Translations under genes and position numbers: made by a program
In this document: piece by piece, positions 7,394 through 16,861 of the stretch
Numbering within the stretch: position 1 is the first letter of the stretch
Layout: every line of letters starts with the position of its first letter
Source: RYN-230 sp963717125
GTDB taxonomy: Bacteria > Actinomycetota > Actinomycetes > Streptosporangiales > Streptosporangiaceae
Direction: 5' to 3'
Length of the DNA: 64,000 nucleotides
Assembly: GCA_963717125.1 (NCBI GenBank)
Contig: CAVQVG010000005.1
Coordinates: 122,123-186,122, forward strand
Notes under the pieces: model-generated
Database searches by the model: none
Told to the model about the DNA's origin: nothing
What the model saw: only the letters and a program-made list of their open reading frames with translations

Positions 7394-8995
7394 ATGATGG
7401 GCACTATGGAATCCGGCTCGGACTATTCGCGGCGGGTCTTCCTGGGCCTGACCGCGGCGGGCGCCGCGGGCCTGGCGGCGGGCTGCTCAGCGGACGCCAC
7501 GACAGCCGGCTCCAGCGACAGCAAGCACACCGCCGCGCACCACGCCAGCCACCAGGCGGCCGGTGAGAATTCCCTGGCCGGCGACCCGCACTGGGAGATC
7601 AGGCACCTCGGCGCGCCGATGGCCATCGTGGGCTACGCCGGTCAGGCCAGCGTGCTGCCCGGCGAGCCGATCACGCTCTACGTCTCGACCACGGCCCGCT
7701 CGTTCACCGTGAGCGCGTTCCGGATGGGCTGGTACAACGGCGACCGGGCCCGCCGGCTGTGGAAGTCGGCGCCGGTCAAGGGGCACCGGCAGCGGGCCGC
7801 GACCATGATCGAGCCGACCCGGACGATCGAAGCCGTCTGGGGACCGTCCCTCACCGTGCCCACCGATGACTGGCCGGCCGGCTCCTACCTGCTCCGGCTG
7901 GACGCGGAAACCGGGGCCCAGCGCTACGTGCCGGTCACCGTCCGGTCCGCCAGCACCAAGGGCAAGATCGTAATCAAGAACGGGGTGGAGACCTGGCAGG
8001 CGTACAACACCTGGGGTGGCTACGACCTGTATAACGGGCCCGGCGGGACCGCGGACTACGGCAACCGGTCCTACGCAGTCAGCCTGGACCGGCCGTACGA
8101 CGCCAACGGCGCGTACATGTTCCTCTACCACGAGCGGAAGACCATCGAACTGGCCGAGCGGATGGGGCTGCCGCTGGCGTACGTGACCAGCATGGAGATC
8201 GACGCCGACCCGCACCTGCTGGACGGGGCCAGCGCGCTGATCACCGCGGGTCACGACGAGTACTGGACCCCGCCGGAGCGGGCCAACGTGACCGCGGCCC
8301 GGAACGCCGGGATGAACATCGCGTTCATGGGCGCGAACACGATGTTCCGGCGGACCCGGATGGCGAGCACCCGGCTCGGCGCGCGGCGGCTGGTCATCTG
8401 CTACAAGACCAGCTACCTGCAGGACCCGATGTACGGCAAGGACAGCGCGCTGGTCACCAGCGACTGGCGGGAGCCGCCCAACCCGGACCCGGAGTCGTCG
8501 CTGACCGGCACGCTGTACGAGTCGAACCCGACCAGCGCCCCCTACGTGATCGCCGAGCCGGACTCGTGGCTGTTCGCCGGGACCGGGGTCAAGAAGGGCA
8601 CCAAGTTCACCGGGCTGGTCGGCATCGAATACGACCGGGTCAACCCGGTCTACCCGGTGCAGCGGCCGATCGAGGTGCTGGCCCACTCACCGCTGCAGTG
8701 CCGCGGCGTGAACAGCTACTCGGACTCGGCCTACTACACCCACCACAGCGGCGCCGGGGTGCTCAACACCGGCACCATGCGCTGGGTGGCCTGCTCCAAC
8801 GACCTGCGGCTGTTCGGCCTGGACAAGCGGGCGTCCGAGTTCACCCGCCAGGTCACCAGCAACATCCTGCACGCGTTCGCGGACGGCCCGGCCGCGGCGA
8901 AGTACCCGGCCCGGGACAATCTGGGCGACATGCACGAATGGCCGGGCGACCCGATCGCCGCCCAGCACAACCTCTGGCCGCCCACGGTGCTTTGA
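7394..8995 (+). CDS. Tat lipoprotein with N,N-dimethylformamidase beta-subunit-like domain
   Basis: 533 residues. The N terminus SRRVFLGLTAAGAAGLAAGC is a twin-arginine signal merged with a lipobox (LAAGC), so the protein should be folded, exported and lipid-anchored. After a short His-rich linker (about residues 42-60) comes a beta-rich domain. A large domain then carries GHDEYWTPPER and NIAFMGANTMFRR, typical of the DMFase large-subunit C-terminal family, seen in many secreted actinobacterial proteins of unknown substrate. Dimethylformamide hydrolysis should not be assumed because the small subunit is absent. The stop codon lies inside a 15-bp tandem repeat. Confidence 0.78.
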   Translation: MMGTMESGSDYSRRVFLGLTAAGAAGLAAGCSADATTAGSSDSKHTAAHHASHQAAGENSLAGDPHWEIRHLGAPMAIVGYAGQASVLPGEPITLYVSTTARSFTVSAFRMGWYNGDRARRLWKSAPVKGHRQRAATMIEPTRTIEAVWGPSLTVPTDDWPAGSYLLRLDAETGAQRYVPVTVRSASTKGKIVIKNGVETWQAYNTWGGYDLYNGPGGTADYGNRSYAVSLDRPYDANGAYMFLYHERKTIELAERMGLPLAYVTSMEIDADPHLLDGASALITAGHDEYWTPPERANVTAARNAGMNIAFMGANTMFRRTRMASTRLGARRLVICYKTSYLQDPMYGKDSALVTSDWREPPNPDPESSLTGTLYESNPTSAPYVIAEPDSWLFAGTGVKKGTKFTGLVGIEYDRVNPVYPVQRPIEVLAHSPLQCRGVNSYSDSAYYTHHSGAGVLNTGTMRWVACSNDLRLFGLDKRASEFTRQVTSNILHAFADGPAAAKYPARDNLGDMHEWPGDPIAAQHNLWPPTVL

Positions 8996-9037
8996 ACCAC
9001 GGTGCTTTGAACCACGGTGCTTTGACCACGGTGCTCT
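8982..9037 (+). repeat. 15-bp tandem repeat spanning a stop codon (about 3.8 copies)
   Basis: The unit ccacggtgctttgaa occurs twice exactly, then once with one base lost, then as a 12-base partial with one change. The TGA of the preceding gene lies in the first unit. Frame slips through the array would add short C-terminal variants. Confidence 0.85.
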
Positions 9038-9081
9038 AGCCTTCTCCTGCTGAACGCCCCGGCCTGCCCGCTGGCCTTGCC

Positions 9082-9561
9082 TTACAGCGAGATCCACGTG
9101 GTCAGCGCGCTGATCCCGGAACTCGCATGGCAATGCAGCCGGAACGGCGAGTCGGGCAGCGGGCGGATCACGAAACAGCCGATCTCATCGATCTCGGTGC
9201 TGGACGCGGGCCCGCTGACCGGGCAGGCGTCGGCGTGGCCGGCCTGCGGCGGCACGATCTGGCCGACGATCGCGTCCGGCCCGACCTCCAGCTCGATGGT
9301 GAGGTCCGCGGTGGTGAACGTCAGGAAGCGCGGGCTCGCCTCGGCCGACCGGATGGCCGGGACGGCGGCGGCCGGCTCGGCCGCCGAATCGAACGTAAGC
9401 GCGGCCAGCTCGGCGTCGACGCCGTGCCAGGTGTAGGCGGCCTGGCCCGCCTCGACGAAGCTGGCCGGCACGTCGCGGGCGGCGCGGACCGCGTCGCCCA
9501 GCGCGGCTAGTAGCCGGTCATCGTCATCGGCCCACTGGCTGCTCAAGGGTGTCACCTCCAT
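9082..9561 (-). CDS. Small partner protein of an ECF sigma factor (unknown function)
   Basis: 159 residues, overlapping the 3' end of the sigma-factor gene by 38 bases, so translation is probably coupled. The N-terminal 30 residues are acidic and helical (ADDDDRLLAALGDAVRAA). The rest is beta-rich, with WHGVDAELAALTFDS and DLTIELEVGPDAIVGQIVPP, and the C-terminal half resembles a carboxypeptidase-regulatory-like beta-sandwich. No membrane segment or zinc motif is seen, so it is not a standard anti-sigma factor. Similar small proteins are commonly found beside ECF sigma, CHAT and subtilase genes in actinobacteria (recalled, not searched). The start could be ATG 9561 or GTG 9555. Confidence 0.75.
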   Translation of the reverse strand: MEVTPLSSQWADDDDRLLAALGDAVRAARDVPASFVEAGQAAYTWHGVDAELAALTFDSAAEPAAAVPAIRSAEASPRFLTFTTADLTIELEVGPDAIVGQIVPPQAGHADACPVSGPASSTEIDEIGCFVIRPLPDSPFRLHCHASSGISALTTWISL

Positions 9562-10138
9562 CCGCGGGGTCCGCGTTGATCAGGGCGGCCACCGCCGGGT
9601 GGCGGCGCACCCGGTCCAGGCAGCGGGCCCGGCTCGGCCCGATGCTGCCGACCGCGATGCCCAGCTCCGCGCTGATGTCAGCGTAGGGCACCGGCGGATC
9701 GGCGATGAGCAGGGCGAGCAGCCGCTGGCAGCGGGGCGGCAGCGCGCCGAACGCCTCGCGCAGCGCGGCGTTGCGCTCGGCCATGAGCACCTCGGCCTCG
9801 GCTGCCTCCGGGTGATCGTCCGGGATGTCCTCGGCGTCCAGCCCGGAGCCGAGCACCTCCCGGCGCCGGGCCGCGGTCACCACCCGCCCGCACTCCCGCC
9901 GGGTGGTGGTGGCGATCCACCCCGGCAGCGCAGCCGGTTCCCGGATGAACGCCAGCTGGTCCACCAGCCGCAGCCACACGCTCTGGGCCACGTCGTCCGC
10001 GTCGCACCGGTCCAGCTGGTAGCGGCGGCAGATGGACCAGATCAGCGGCGCGTACCGGTCGACGATGGCGTCCCAGGCGAACTTGTCCCCGTCCCTGGCC
10101 TGGGTCACCAGCCTGGCGACAGGGGAGTCGTCGCGCAT
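9524..10138 (-). CDS. ECF-type RNA polymerase sigma factor
   Basis: About 204 residues from the ATG at 10138 (MRDDSPVARLV); further Met codons upstream add only low-complexity sequence. Sigma region 2 is clear: FAWDAIVDRYAPLIWSICRR then DADDVAQSVWLRL. Region 4 is a helix-turn-helix: LPPRCQRLLALLIADPPVPY and ISAELGIAVGSIGPSRARCL. The sigma-70 domains are linked by an acidic stretch (DAEDIPDDHPEAAEAE). It overlaps the small partner gene, and the TPR-CHAT gene lies 309 bases upstream on the same strand. It probably redirects RNA polymerase to this stress- or infection-linked cluster (inference). Confidence 0.9.
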   Translation of the reverse strand: MRDDSPVARLVTQARDGDKFAWDAIVDRYAPLIWSICRRYQLDRCDADDVAQSVWLRLVDQLAFIREPAALPGWIATTTRRECGRVVTAARRREVLGSGLDAEDIPDDHPEAAEAEVLMAERNAALREAFGALPPRCQRLLALLIADPPVPYADISAELGIAVGSIGPSRARCLDRVRRHPAVAALINADPADGGDTLEQPVGR

Positions 10139-10446
10139 CGCGGTCCCGTCCTCTCGCCGCGCAGGCCGCGTCCCCCCGGGCGGCCGGCAGCTGCCCTGCA
10201 TTCTACGGCCCCGGGCTAGGCCAGGCGCAGTCTCCATAAGGCGTGCCTTCCGGCAGGCAGGGAGGCGGCCAGGTGCCTGCCCCGCGCGGCACCTGGCCGG
10301 GCTGATGCGTGGCGTTTCACTGAGGCGGAGGCCGGCCGCCCGGGCTGATACATGCCCGGGTGAGATTCGCGGGTGATTTTTGCTGGGTTTTACCGCCTGG
10401 CTGTATCACGACCGCTCCGGTTGACTCCATCCGGGGCAGAACGCCA

Positions 10447-13122
10447 TTAGCCCGCGCCTAGTGCCACGAGGGACCAGGCGGCCGCGAGGAGGACGGGATC
10501 ATCGTTGACCCGGCGGCGGACCCCGCAAGAGGGACTCCGCCAAGCGTCGCACCGGAGCTGAGCCGCCGGTGCAGATCCAGCATCAGCGGCACCGAGGCCT
10601 GGTCATTGAGCGGGGCGACGCTGGCCACCACGCCCGCTGTGCCCAGCGGCAGCATGCTGCTGACCAGGCCGAGCAATTCGTCCGCGCCCGGCCGGGCGCG
10701 ACGACGCCGGAGTCGCAGCTGGGCAGCACCATCCGATACGGAGCGCGCCGCAGCTGCTCGAAGTCGTAGACGGTGAGCGGGCCGTCGTGCATGCCGCAAC
10801 GAGGAGAACAGCGGGCTGTCGGCGCGGAAGCTGCCGTGCGCGGCGATATGTGCCAGCCACGCCCCGTCGACGGCGGCCAGCACCCGCTGGCTGGTGGCGG
10901 CGGGCGCGCCGGCAGCGGCGCCGCCCAGAACCGTGACGTCCGTCATACATCGGCGCTAGCGCGGGCACCTCGGCGCCATCGGTGGCCAGGCCGGGACCGC
11001 GGGCCAGCACGACGCGCCGCCGGGCGGGCGGCACCGCGGCCCGGGCGCGCAGCCAGGCACGCGCCGAGGGGGCGACGCTGACCACGCGGTCCCGCAGCGC
11101 AGGGCAGCAGCGCCCACGGGATGGAATGCAGCCTGCCCGGTGGGACGATGACCACCGGGCCATCGCCGAGGCGAGCCGGCGGCCGGACCGAGCAGCGAGT
11201 CCTGGAGCTGGCGGCCGGTCGCCGCCAGGATGGCGCAGCGCGCTCGCCGCGTCCGCCCGGCGGCCGGGCGCTGGCCAGCCGCCGCAAGCCGAACCGGGCC
11301 AGTTCGGTGGCCCGGGCCGCCTGATCGGCCCGGCCCACGGCCAGCTGCCGGATCCGGCCATCGCCGCAGACCGAAACGTGCAGCGCGCCGTCGATGTGCA
11401 CGATCTGCACCAGCCGGGCCCCGTCCAGCGCGGCCAGCAGCATCGCCGGATCGAAATCGCGCCGGCCGCCGAGATGTCCTGCGCTGCCGGTCCCGGGGGC
11501 CCGGATGGCCCGGGCGCGGACCGCGCTCTCCAGCTTGCGCTGCTGCTGCCGCAGCGCCGTGGTGCTACGGCCCGCGGGCCTGTGCGCGGCTGATCCGGCT
11601 GGCCACGTCGCGGGCGGCGGCCAGGTCGGCAGCCAGTTCCGGGTCGTCAGCCGGCCGGACCGGCGGGACGGCCAGCGCGGTGGCGCGCCAGCGTTCGCTC
11701 CAGCCGAGCAGCGCCCGGGCCGGCCTGGATCGCAGCGCCTGGCGCTGGGCCAGCCGGGCCAGCTCGGCACCGGCCGCGGTCGCCTGGGCCCGCAGCTCGG
11801 ACGCGCCCAGGGTGAGCTGATAGGCATCCAGCACGTCCAGCCCGCTGCGGCAGGCGTGCAGCAGCCGCCGCGGCTCGGCGGCCGCCTCGGCCCGCAGGGC
11901 CTCGGCCAGCCAGCCGCTGGCCCGGGACATCGGCCGGGCCGCGCCACCGGCCGCGGGCGGCGGTGGACAGATGGTGTTCGGCCGCTGCGGCGCGGCCGAG
12001 CCGGAGCGCGGCTCGTCCGGCCAGCAGATGGGCCTGCGCCGCCTCGGCCGAGCCCAGCCGGTCCAGCTGGGCCGCGGTCTGGCTGGCCGCGCGGAGCAGT
12101 GGCGCCGAGGCGGCGCCACCGGTGGAGCGGGCGCGGAGCACCAGCAACCCAGCGTGGGCGTGCCACCAGTCCCGGTGCTGGGCGCGGAACAGCAGCTGGG
12201 CGGCCTGCGCCCGGGCCAGCGCCACCTCAGGCTGCTCGGCGGCCAGCGCACAGCCCGCCGCGGCCAGCAGCAGTTCCGCCTTCTTGGTCGACTGGCCGCG
12301 GATCCGGTCGAACTCACCCAGCGCCGACTCGGCCTCGGCCAGCGCGTCCCGGGACAGCCCGGCGGCCAGCAGCACCGCGCACCGGTCGATGCGCAGGTCG
12401 GGAGGCGGCACGTCCAGCGTGGCGTAGCGCTGTGCCGCCTCGTCCAGGAAGCGCAGCGCGGTGGGCAGATCCCCGGACCGGAACGCCACGATGGCCCGGT
12501 TGTGCACCAGGTAGGCCAGCTCGAGTTCCTGGCTGGTCCGGGCGAACAGCCGCTCGGCCACGGCCAGCTCCCGCTCGGCCCGCTGGGTGTTGCCCTGGGA
12601 CAGGTAGACCAGAGCCCGGGCGGTGAGCGCGCGGCAGGCCCAGATCGTGTCCCCGGCCCGGCGCAGCGCCGCTATCGCGCTGCGCAGATCGGAGAGGGCC
12701 TCGGGGTAGCGGCCCAGCGTCCACAGCGCGATGGCCCGGCGGTGCTGGATGCGGGCCAGGTTCACGCCGCGAGCCAGCCCGGCCGCCTGATCGAAGGCGG
12801 TCATCCCGGCGCGGGTCTGGCCCGCATAGACCAGCGCGATGCCCAGCGCGGCCAGCACGTCGGCCTCCCGGTCCGCGGACCGTGCCCGGCGGGCGGCGCG
12901 CAGCGCGGCCCGGAGCTCCCGGATAGCCGCGTCCACATCGCCGAACTCGCGGAGCACGAACCCAGCGGCGTGGTGCGCGATGGACGCATCCAGCGGGCCC
13001 GGCTGGCCCGCCAGCACGGCGCGGGCCCGGGCCAGCCCCTCCTGCGGGCGCGACGCGACCAGGGCCAGCAAGCCGGCCACCTCAGCCGGCCGCGGCGCCG
13101 TTTTCACAACCTTTCCCCCCAC
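10447..13122 (-). pseudogene. TPR-CHAT protease, interrupted by several frameshifts
   Basis: The first 380 or so codons from ATG 13122 are open and encode tandem TPR helices (AAGFVLREFGDVDAAIRELR, ALWTLGRYPEALSDLRSAIA and more). From about 11960 the reading must switch frame at least six times (near 11960, 11570, 11100, 10945, 10795 and 10700, and again before the stop) to recover a CHAT caspase-like protease. The CHAT pieces are HIAAHGSFRADSPLF with the catalytic His, MVLPSCDSG with the catalytic Cys, and GTAGVVASVAPLND. A natural end LVALGAG-stop is reached at 10447. CHAT domains are Cys proteases; TPR-CHAT proteins act in Craspase and gasdermin systems. As written, no protease domain can be made. 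Confidence 0.8.
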
Positions 13123-13189
13123 GATGCCGATGCTAGATCGGCGCTATTCACACCGTCCAATATTTAATTCAGGGGTATGGAGGCAGGCG

Positions 13190-14491
13190 ATGGCAAGAAC
13201 ACGCAGGCAGCTGCTTGATCCGGTAGCGGAAAGCGAGATCCGGGTCATAGAAAGAGCCTTCCGGAGCAAGAACATATACGTCGAAACCGAACCTGACCCG
13301 GCGGGCCAGGGCATGGATTTCATGTACCAGAAAGGCGTCCTGCTGGTTCGCCGCGAGTATCTCGGCGACGTCGTGCGGATCGCCGCACCGCCCGGCGGGC
13401 AGCATTGGGCGCCGGACGTGCGGGACGTCGCCCGCGAGGTGGCGCTGCTGCCGCTGCAGGGCAGCCGGTTCGCCGAGGACGACGATGACGACGACCGGTA
13501 CCCGGAGGGGGACCGGGACGACGCGCCGCGCCGGCCAACCGGGGTGATCCTCGCGCTGGACGAGATCGACCAGCGACTGGGCGTCGCCGCGGCGACGCCG
13601 AACCACGTGCTGACCGTCTGCGGTCCGCTGCCCCCGGTGGTGCCGTGCATGGCCACCGAGCCGGAGGAGGTCCATCGCGGCGCCGAGCCGGAACCCGCGC
13701 CGCACCGGGGCCGCCGCGGCGAGCGGGTCCGGGTCTACCTGGCCGACACCGGGCTGCTGGATGGCGCCGTGGACAGCCATCCGTGGCTGCACGGGGTAGC
13801 CGGTGACCCGGAGGACAAGGTCAACCCGGACGACATCCGGCCGTACGCCGGGCACGGCACGTTCGCCGCCGGGGTGGCCCGCTGCGCGGCGCCCGGGATC
13901 GAGCTGTACTGCGCGAACGTGTTCAACATCGCCGGCAGCGCACTCGAATCGGACGCGGTCAGCAAGCTGACCGTCGCGCTGGACGACGGTTATGACATCT
14001 TCAACCTGACCGTCTCCACGTCGAGCCGGCAGAGCCTGCCGCTGCTGACCTTCGACGCCTGGCGGACTGAGCTGGCTCAGCACAGCGGTGTGGCGTGCGT
14101 GGTGGCGGCCGGCAACAACGGCTCGTACCTGCCGTTCTGGCCGGCCGCCTTCCCAGGCATGATCGCCGTCGGTGCGCTGGACCGGGATTGGCGCGGCCGC
14201 GCCGGCTTCAGCAACTACGGCAAATGGGTCGACGTCTACGCGCCAGGTAGTGGGCTGGTCAACGCGTGGGCACACGGCCGGTACCAGTGCTATGTGCCGC
14301 CGAACGACGGGACGGTGCGGGAGTTCCACGGCATGGCTCGGTGCAGTGGCACATCGTTCGCCACCCCCATCGTGTCCGGCCGGATCGCCCGCCGGATGTC
14401 GGAGACCGGGGAATCGGCCACCGAGGCGGCGGCCGTCCTGCTCGCCGGGGCTCATGTCATCCCGGGCGTCGGTCCGGTCCTGCTGCCGTGA
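13190..14491 (+). CDS. Subtilisin-like S8 serine protease, cytoplasmic, with N-terminal extension
   Basis: 433 residues from ATG 13190 behind GGAGGCAGG. There is no signal peptide, so it is probably intracellular. Residues about 1-90 form an uncharacterised alpha/beta domain (MYQKGVLLVRREYLGDV). A linker with a run of Asp (about residues 100-105) follows. The peptidase domain starts near 180. The triad is Asp186 (YLADTGLL), His222 (GHGTFAAG) and Ser389 (CSGTSFATP), with oxyanion Asn in VVAAGNNGS. All key residues are intact. It is transcribed divergently from the TPR-CHAT gene and followed by a membrane-protein gene. Such pairs suggest a protease cascade or protease effector; the target is unknown. 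Confidence 0.88.
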   Translation: MARTRRQLLDPVAESEIRVIERAFRSKNIYVETEPDPAGQGMDFMYQKGVLLVRREYLGDVVRIAAPPGGQHWAPDVRDVAREVALLPLQGSRFAEDDDDDDRYPEGDRDDAPRRPTGVILALDEIDQRLGVAAATPNHVLTVCGPLPPVVPCMATEPEEVHRGAEPEPAPHRGRRGERVRVYLADTGLLDGAVDSHPWLHGVAGDPEDKVNPDDIRPYAGHGTFAAGVARCAAPGIELYCANVFNIAGSALESDAVSKLTVALDDGYDIFNLTVSTSSRQSLPLLTFDAWRTELAQHSGVACVVAAGNNGSYLPFWPAAFPGMIAVGALDRDWRGRAGFSNYGKWVDVYAPGSGLVNAWAHGRYQCYVPPNDGTVREFHGMARCSGTSFATPIVSGRIARRMSETGESATEAAAVLLAGAHVIPGVGPVLLP

Positions 14492-14563
14492 GCGGGTATA
14501 GGCTGCCCGGCTAGGCGGCTGCGCGCTGGTGCGCTGAGAGTCGGGATAGCGAACTGAAGCACG

Positions 14564-16288
14564 TTGACGAGGTTGTCCCCGGCGGCCCGCGACGGCAGCG
14601 CGCGAGACCCGGCGTCTGCTGCCGTCGCGTGGATGGTGCGCTGGACTCATTTCTCGGCACTGTTCTGGGTCCAACTGGTCACCGTGAACTTGGTGCTCGC
14701 GTTGTTCACCACCATTGGTGGCCTGTGGTTGTTCAGCGCGCCCTTCAAGGCGGCGGCAAAGAGTCAGCCTTTAACACATGCCACCGCATCATACCTGGGT
14801 GAAAAGCGTGTCATCCAGCTTAATGCAGCCATCCAGGTTAAGGTGCGCTTCGCGGCGCGCGGCCATGGCGAGGTCACTACTTACATTCACCCCAACCAGG
14901 AAGTTCATCTCACGGACCGGAGCCATGTACCAGTCAGCTACTCGTCGGCCCGTCCCGCGGAGGCATATTATGCTGGCCCCGGAGGGGATGCATATGCGTT
15001 CTCCAATAATTTGCCGTATCCAGCGGCCGGGCTTGTGCTGACCGGGCTTGGCCTCTATTTCGTCGGCCTCGGTCTTTACGCGCAGCGCCGGATAGTCACT
15101 GGGATCCGCCGTGCCGCCGATAGTGGGCCTCCGCTGACAATCCGGGCCGAGCCAAGCAGACCCACCGGGTACATGGTCGTCGTCGTGTCCGGCCCCGACC
15201 TACCGTGGGACTATTCCTGGAAATCCCTGCCGTCGGAGACGCCGGTAGATCCGATGGTCCGGTTTCTCCGGAACCTGCCGCGCAGTTGGCAAGGCCGGGC
15301 CCGGCTATCGGCGGCCCGGCCCTGGTCTGGGCCAGGCCAGGCAGACGGCGAGGTGCGACCGCATCGCTGGGTTATGCTGCGCACCGCTGATCAGGTGTTC
15401 TTCCCCGTGTCGCCCGCTGAGCCGGTACTCAGCCTACGGTCCTGGCCGGTTGCCGCCGATGCCGACGCGGACGACTTGCTGCGGGCGCACAGCCAGTTGC
15501 TGGCCGCTTATGCGGACGTGCTCAACCGGGTCCGTATGCTACCGCGATTCATCCGGCCACCGGGCAGAGGAGATGCGATGCCGCGTGTAGCCCGGCTCCG
15601 GACCCTGCTTTGCTGGCGCGTGCTGGTCCGCATGCATGCCGAGTCTCACGTGCGCAGGCAATTGCGGGAACTGGCCAGCGCCTACATCCGTAGGCAGTTC
15701 GCGGCTGCGTTGCCCAACGGCGGGCTCGCGGAATATCGCGGCCCGGCCGATTTGGCCGGGCAGTGCAAGCTGCTCGGAGAATCGCTGTCTAATGGACGGC
15801 GGACTGCTTCTTTTCTCGTCACCCTTACCGTACTGATCCCGCTTATACCGATTGTCATAAAGACACATCAAGTCCAGGTCGGCGCCTTGCTCACCGCTAT
15901 TCTTGGTTATCTGCTATACGCGATTGTGTTTACTCCCGGGATAGCGGCGCTTACGGCCTTCGGGGATGCTTTCCAGTGCAAGCGCCGGCTCTTCGGCGGC
16001 GCGATCCAGGGCGAACCGGCGGGTCAGGCTGGCCCAAGTATCTATGCTCTTGAGGACCAGGTATTCCGGATGCTTGCCCAGCCTAAGAAACCGCAGCGTG
16101 CGGTTGATCTGTGGGCCTGTACCATTGTCCTGCTGATATGGGCCGCCCGCGCGACGTTTTCAGTGCTTGAATCCAGCCGGTTTAATCCACCTAGCCTGAG
16201 TGTCTGGATGATCTTGGTGTTCTCCACTGGGCTGCCTCTGCTGGCCCTGGCCAGGGCGGTCTGGCGGCGGCGGAACGCGGAACGGTAG
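14564..16288 (+). CDS. Multi-pass membrane protein next to the S8 protease
   Basis: 574 residues with a possible TTG start; an in-frame ATG at 14632 (MVRWTH) is an alternative. Hydrophobic segments lie near residues 35-60, 155-175, 410-430, 440-460, 520-540 and 550-565. Between the second and third is a large, probably cytoplasmic, basic region. An extracytoplasmic beta-rich section of about 80 residues follows the first helix. No known family is recognised. Codon use is noticeably less G/C-biased than in neighbours, suggesting a different history. It lies 72 bp after the protease and may be its substrate or anchor (inference). Confidence 0.72.
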   Translation: MTRLSPAARDGSARDPASAAVAWMVRWTHFSALFWVQLVTVNLVLALFTTIGGLWLFSAPFKAAAKSQPLTHATASYLGEKRVIQLNAAIQVKVRFAARGHGEVTTYIHPNQEVHLTDRSHVPVSYSSARPAEAYYAGPGGDAYAFSNNLPYPAAGLVLTGLGLYFVGLGLYAQRRIVTGIRRAADSGPPLTIRAEPSRPTGYMVVVVSGPDLPWDYSWKSLPSETPVDPMVRFLRNLPRSWQGRARLSAARPWSGPGQADGEVRPHRWVMLRTADQVFFPVSPAEPVLSLRSWPVAADADADDLLRAHSQLLAAYADVLNRVRMLPRFIRPPGRGDAMPRVARLRTLLCWRVLVRMHAESHVRRQLRELASAYIRRQFAAALPNGGLAEYRGPADLAGQCKLLGESLSNGRRTASFLVTLTVLIPLIPIVIKTHQVQVGALLTAILGYLLYAIVFTPGIAALTAFGDAFQCKRRLFGGAIQGEPAGQAGPSIYALEDQVFRMLAQPKKPQRAVDLWACTIVLLIWAARATFSVLESSRFNPPSLSVWMILVFSTGLPLLALARAVWRRRNAER

Positions 16289-16406
16289 CACCACGGCGGC
16301 TAGGCCAGGCAGCTGGCGCTGCGAAACGGGGTAGAGATCGCCGCCTGGGCCTGGGAGAGTCGGCTTTGGGCGATCGGGGTAGGTGGCAGGCGAGGAGGGA
16401 TAGCCG

Positions 16407-16814
16407 ATGGCTACTGTCAGTGTCCGCTACATCGTTGACGACGTCGATGCGGCGATCGCGTTCTACTGCGGGAACCTCGGTTTCACCGAGGTGATGCATC
16501 CCGCGCCGGCCTTCGCCATGCTGTCCCGGGGGGATCTGCGGCTGACGCTCAGCGCCCCGGGCGGCGGGGCCGGGGGCGGGCAGGCCATGCCGGACGGGAC
16601 GCTGCCCGAGCCGGGCGGCTGGAACCGGTTCGCGCTCGAGGTCACCGACCTGGCCGCGACCGTGGCCCGGCTGCGCGGCAACGGCGCCCGGTTCCGCAAC
16701 GAGATCGTCACCGGGGTGGGCGGCCAGCAGATCCTAGTCGAGGATCCGTCCGGCAACCCGGTGGAGCTGTTCGAGCCGACCCGGCCCGAGGCCAGGCTGG
16801 CTGCGCCTTCCTGA
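16407..16814 (+). CDS. VOC-superfamily (glyoxalase/bleomycin-resistance-like) protein
   Basis: 135 residues of paired beta-alpha-beta-beta-beta modules: VRYIVDDVDAAIAFYCGNLG at the start and VEDPSGNPVELFEP at the end, the signature VOC fold. Members bind a metal and act on or sequester small molecules. The C-terminal Glu of NPVELFEP is a usual metal ligand. The start ATG has GGAGGGATAGCC upstream. It stands alone, so no substrate is inferred. Confidence 0.85.
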   Translation: MATVSVRYIVDDVDAAIAFYCGNLGFTEVMHPAPAFAMLSRGDLRLTLSAPGGGAGGGQAMPDGTLPEPGGWNRFALEVTDLAATVARLRGNGARFRNEIVTGVGGQQILVEDPSGNPVELFEPTRPEARLAAPS

Positions 16815-16861
16815 GCCCGGACCGGCATCCCTTCCCAGCAGGGGAGCGGCCAGCTCGCGCC

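Noticed and set aside
8982..9037. CRISPR-like array
   Set aside because: Units are contiguous with no spacers; it is a simple tandem repeat. No other spaced repeats suggest CRISPR in the window.
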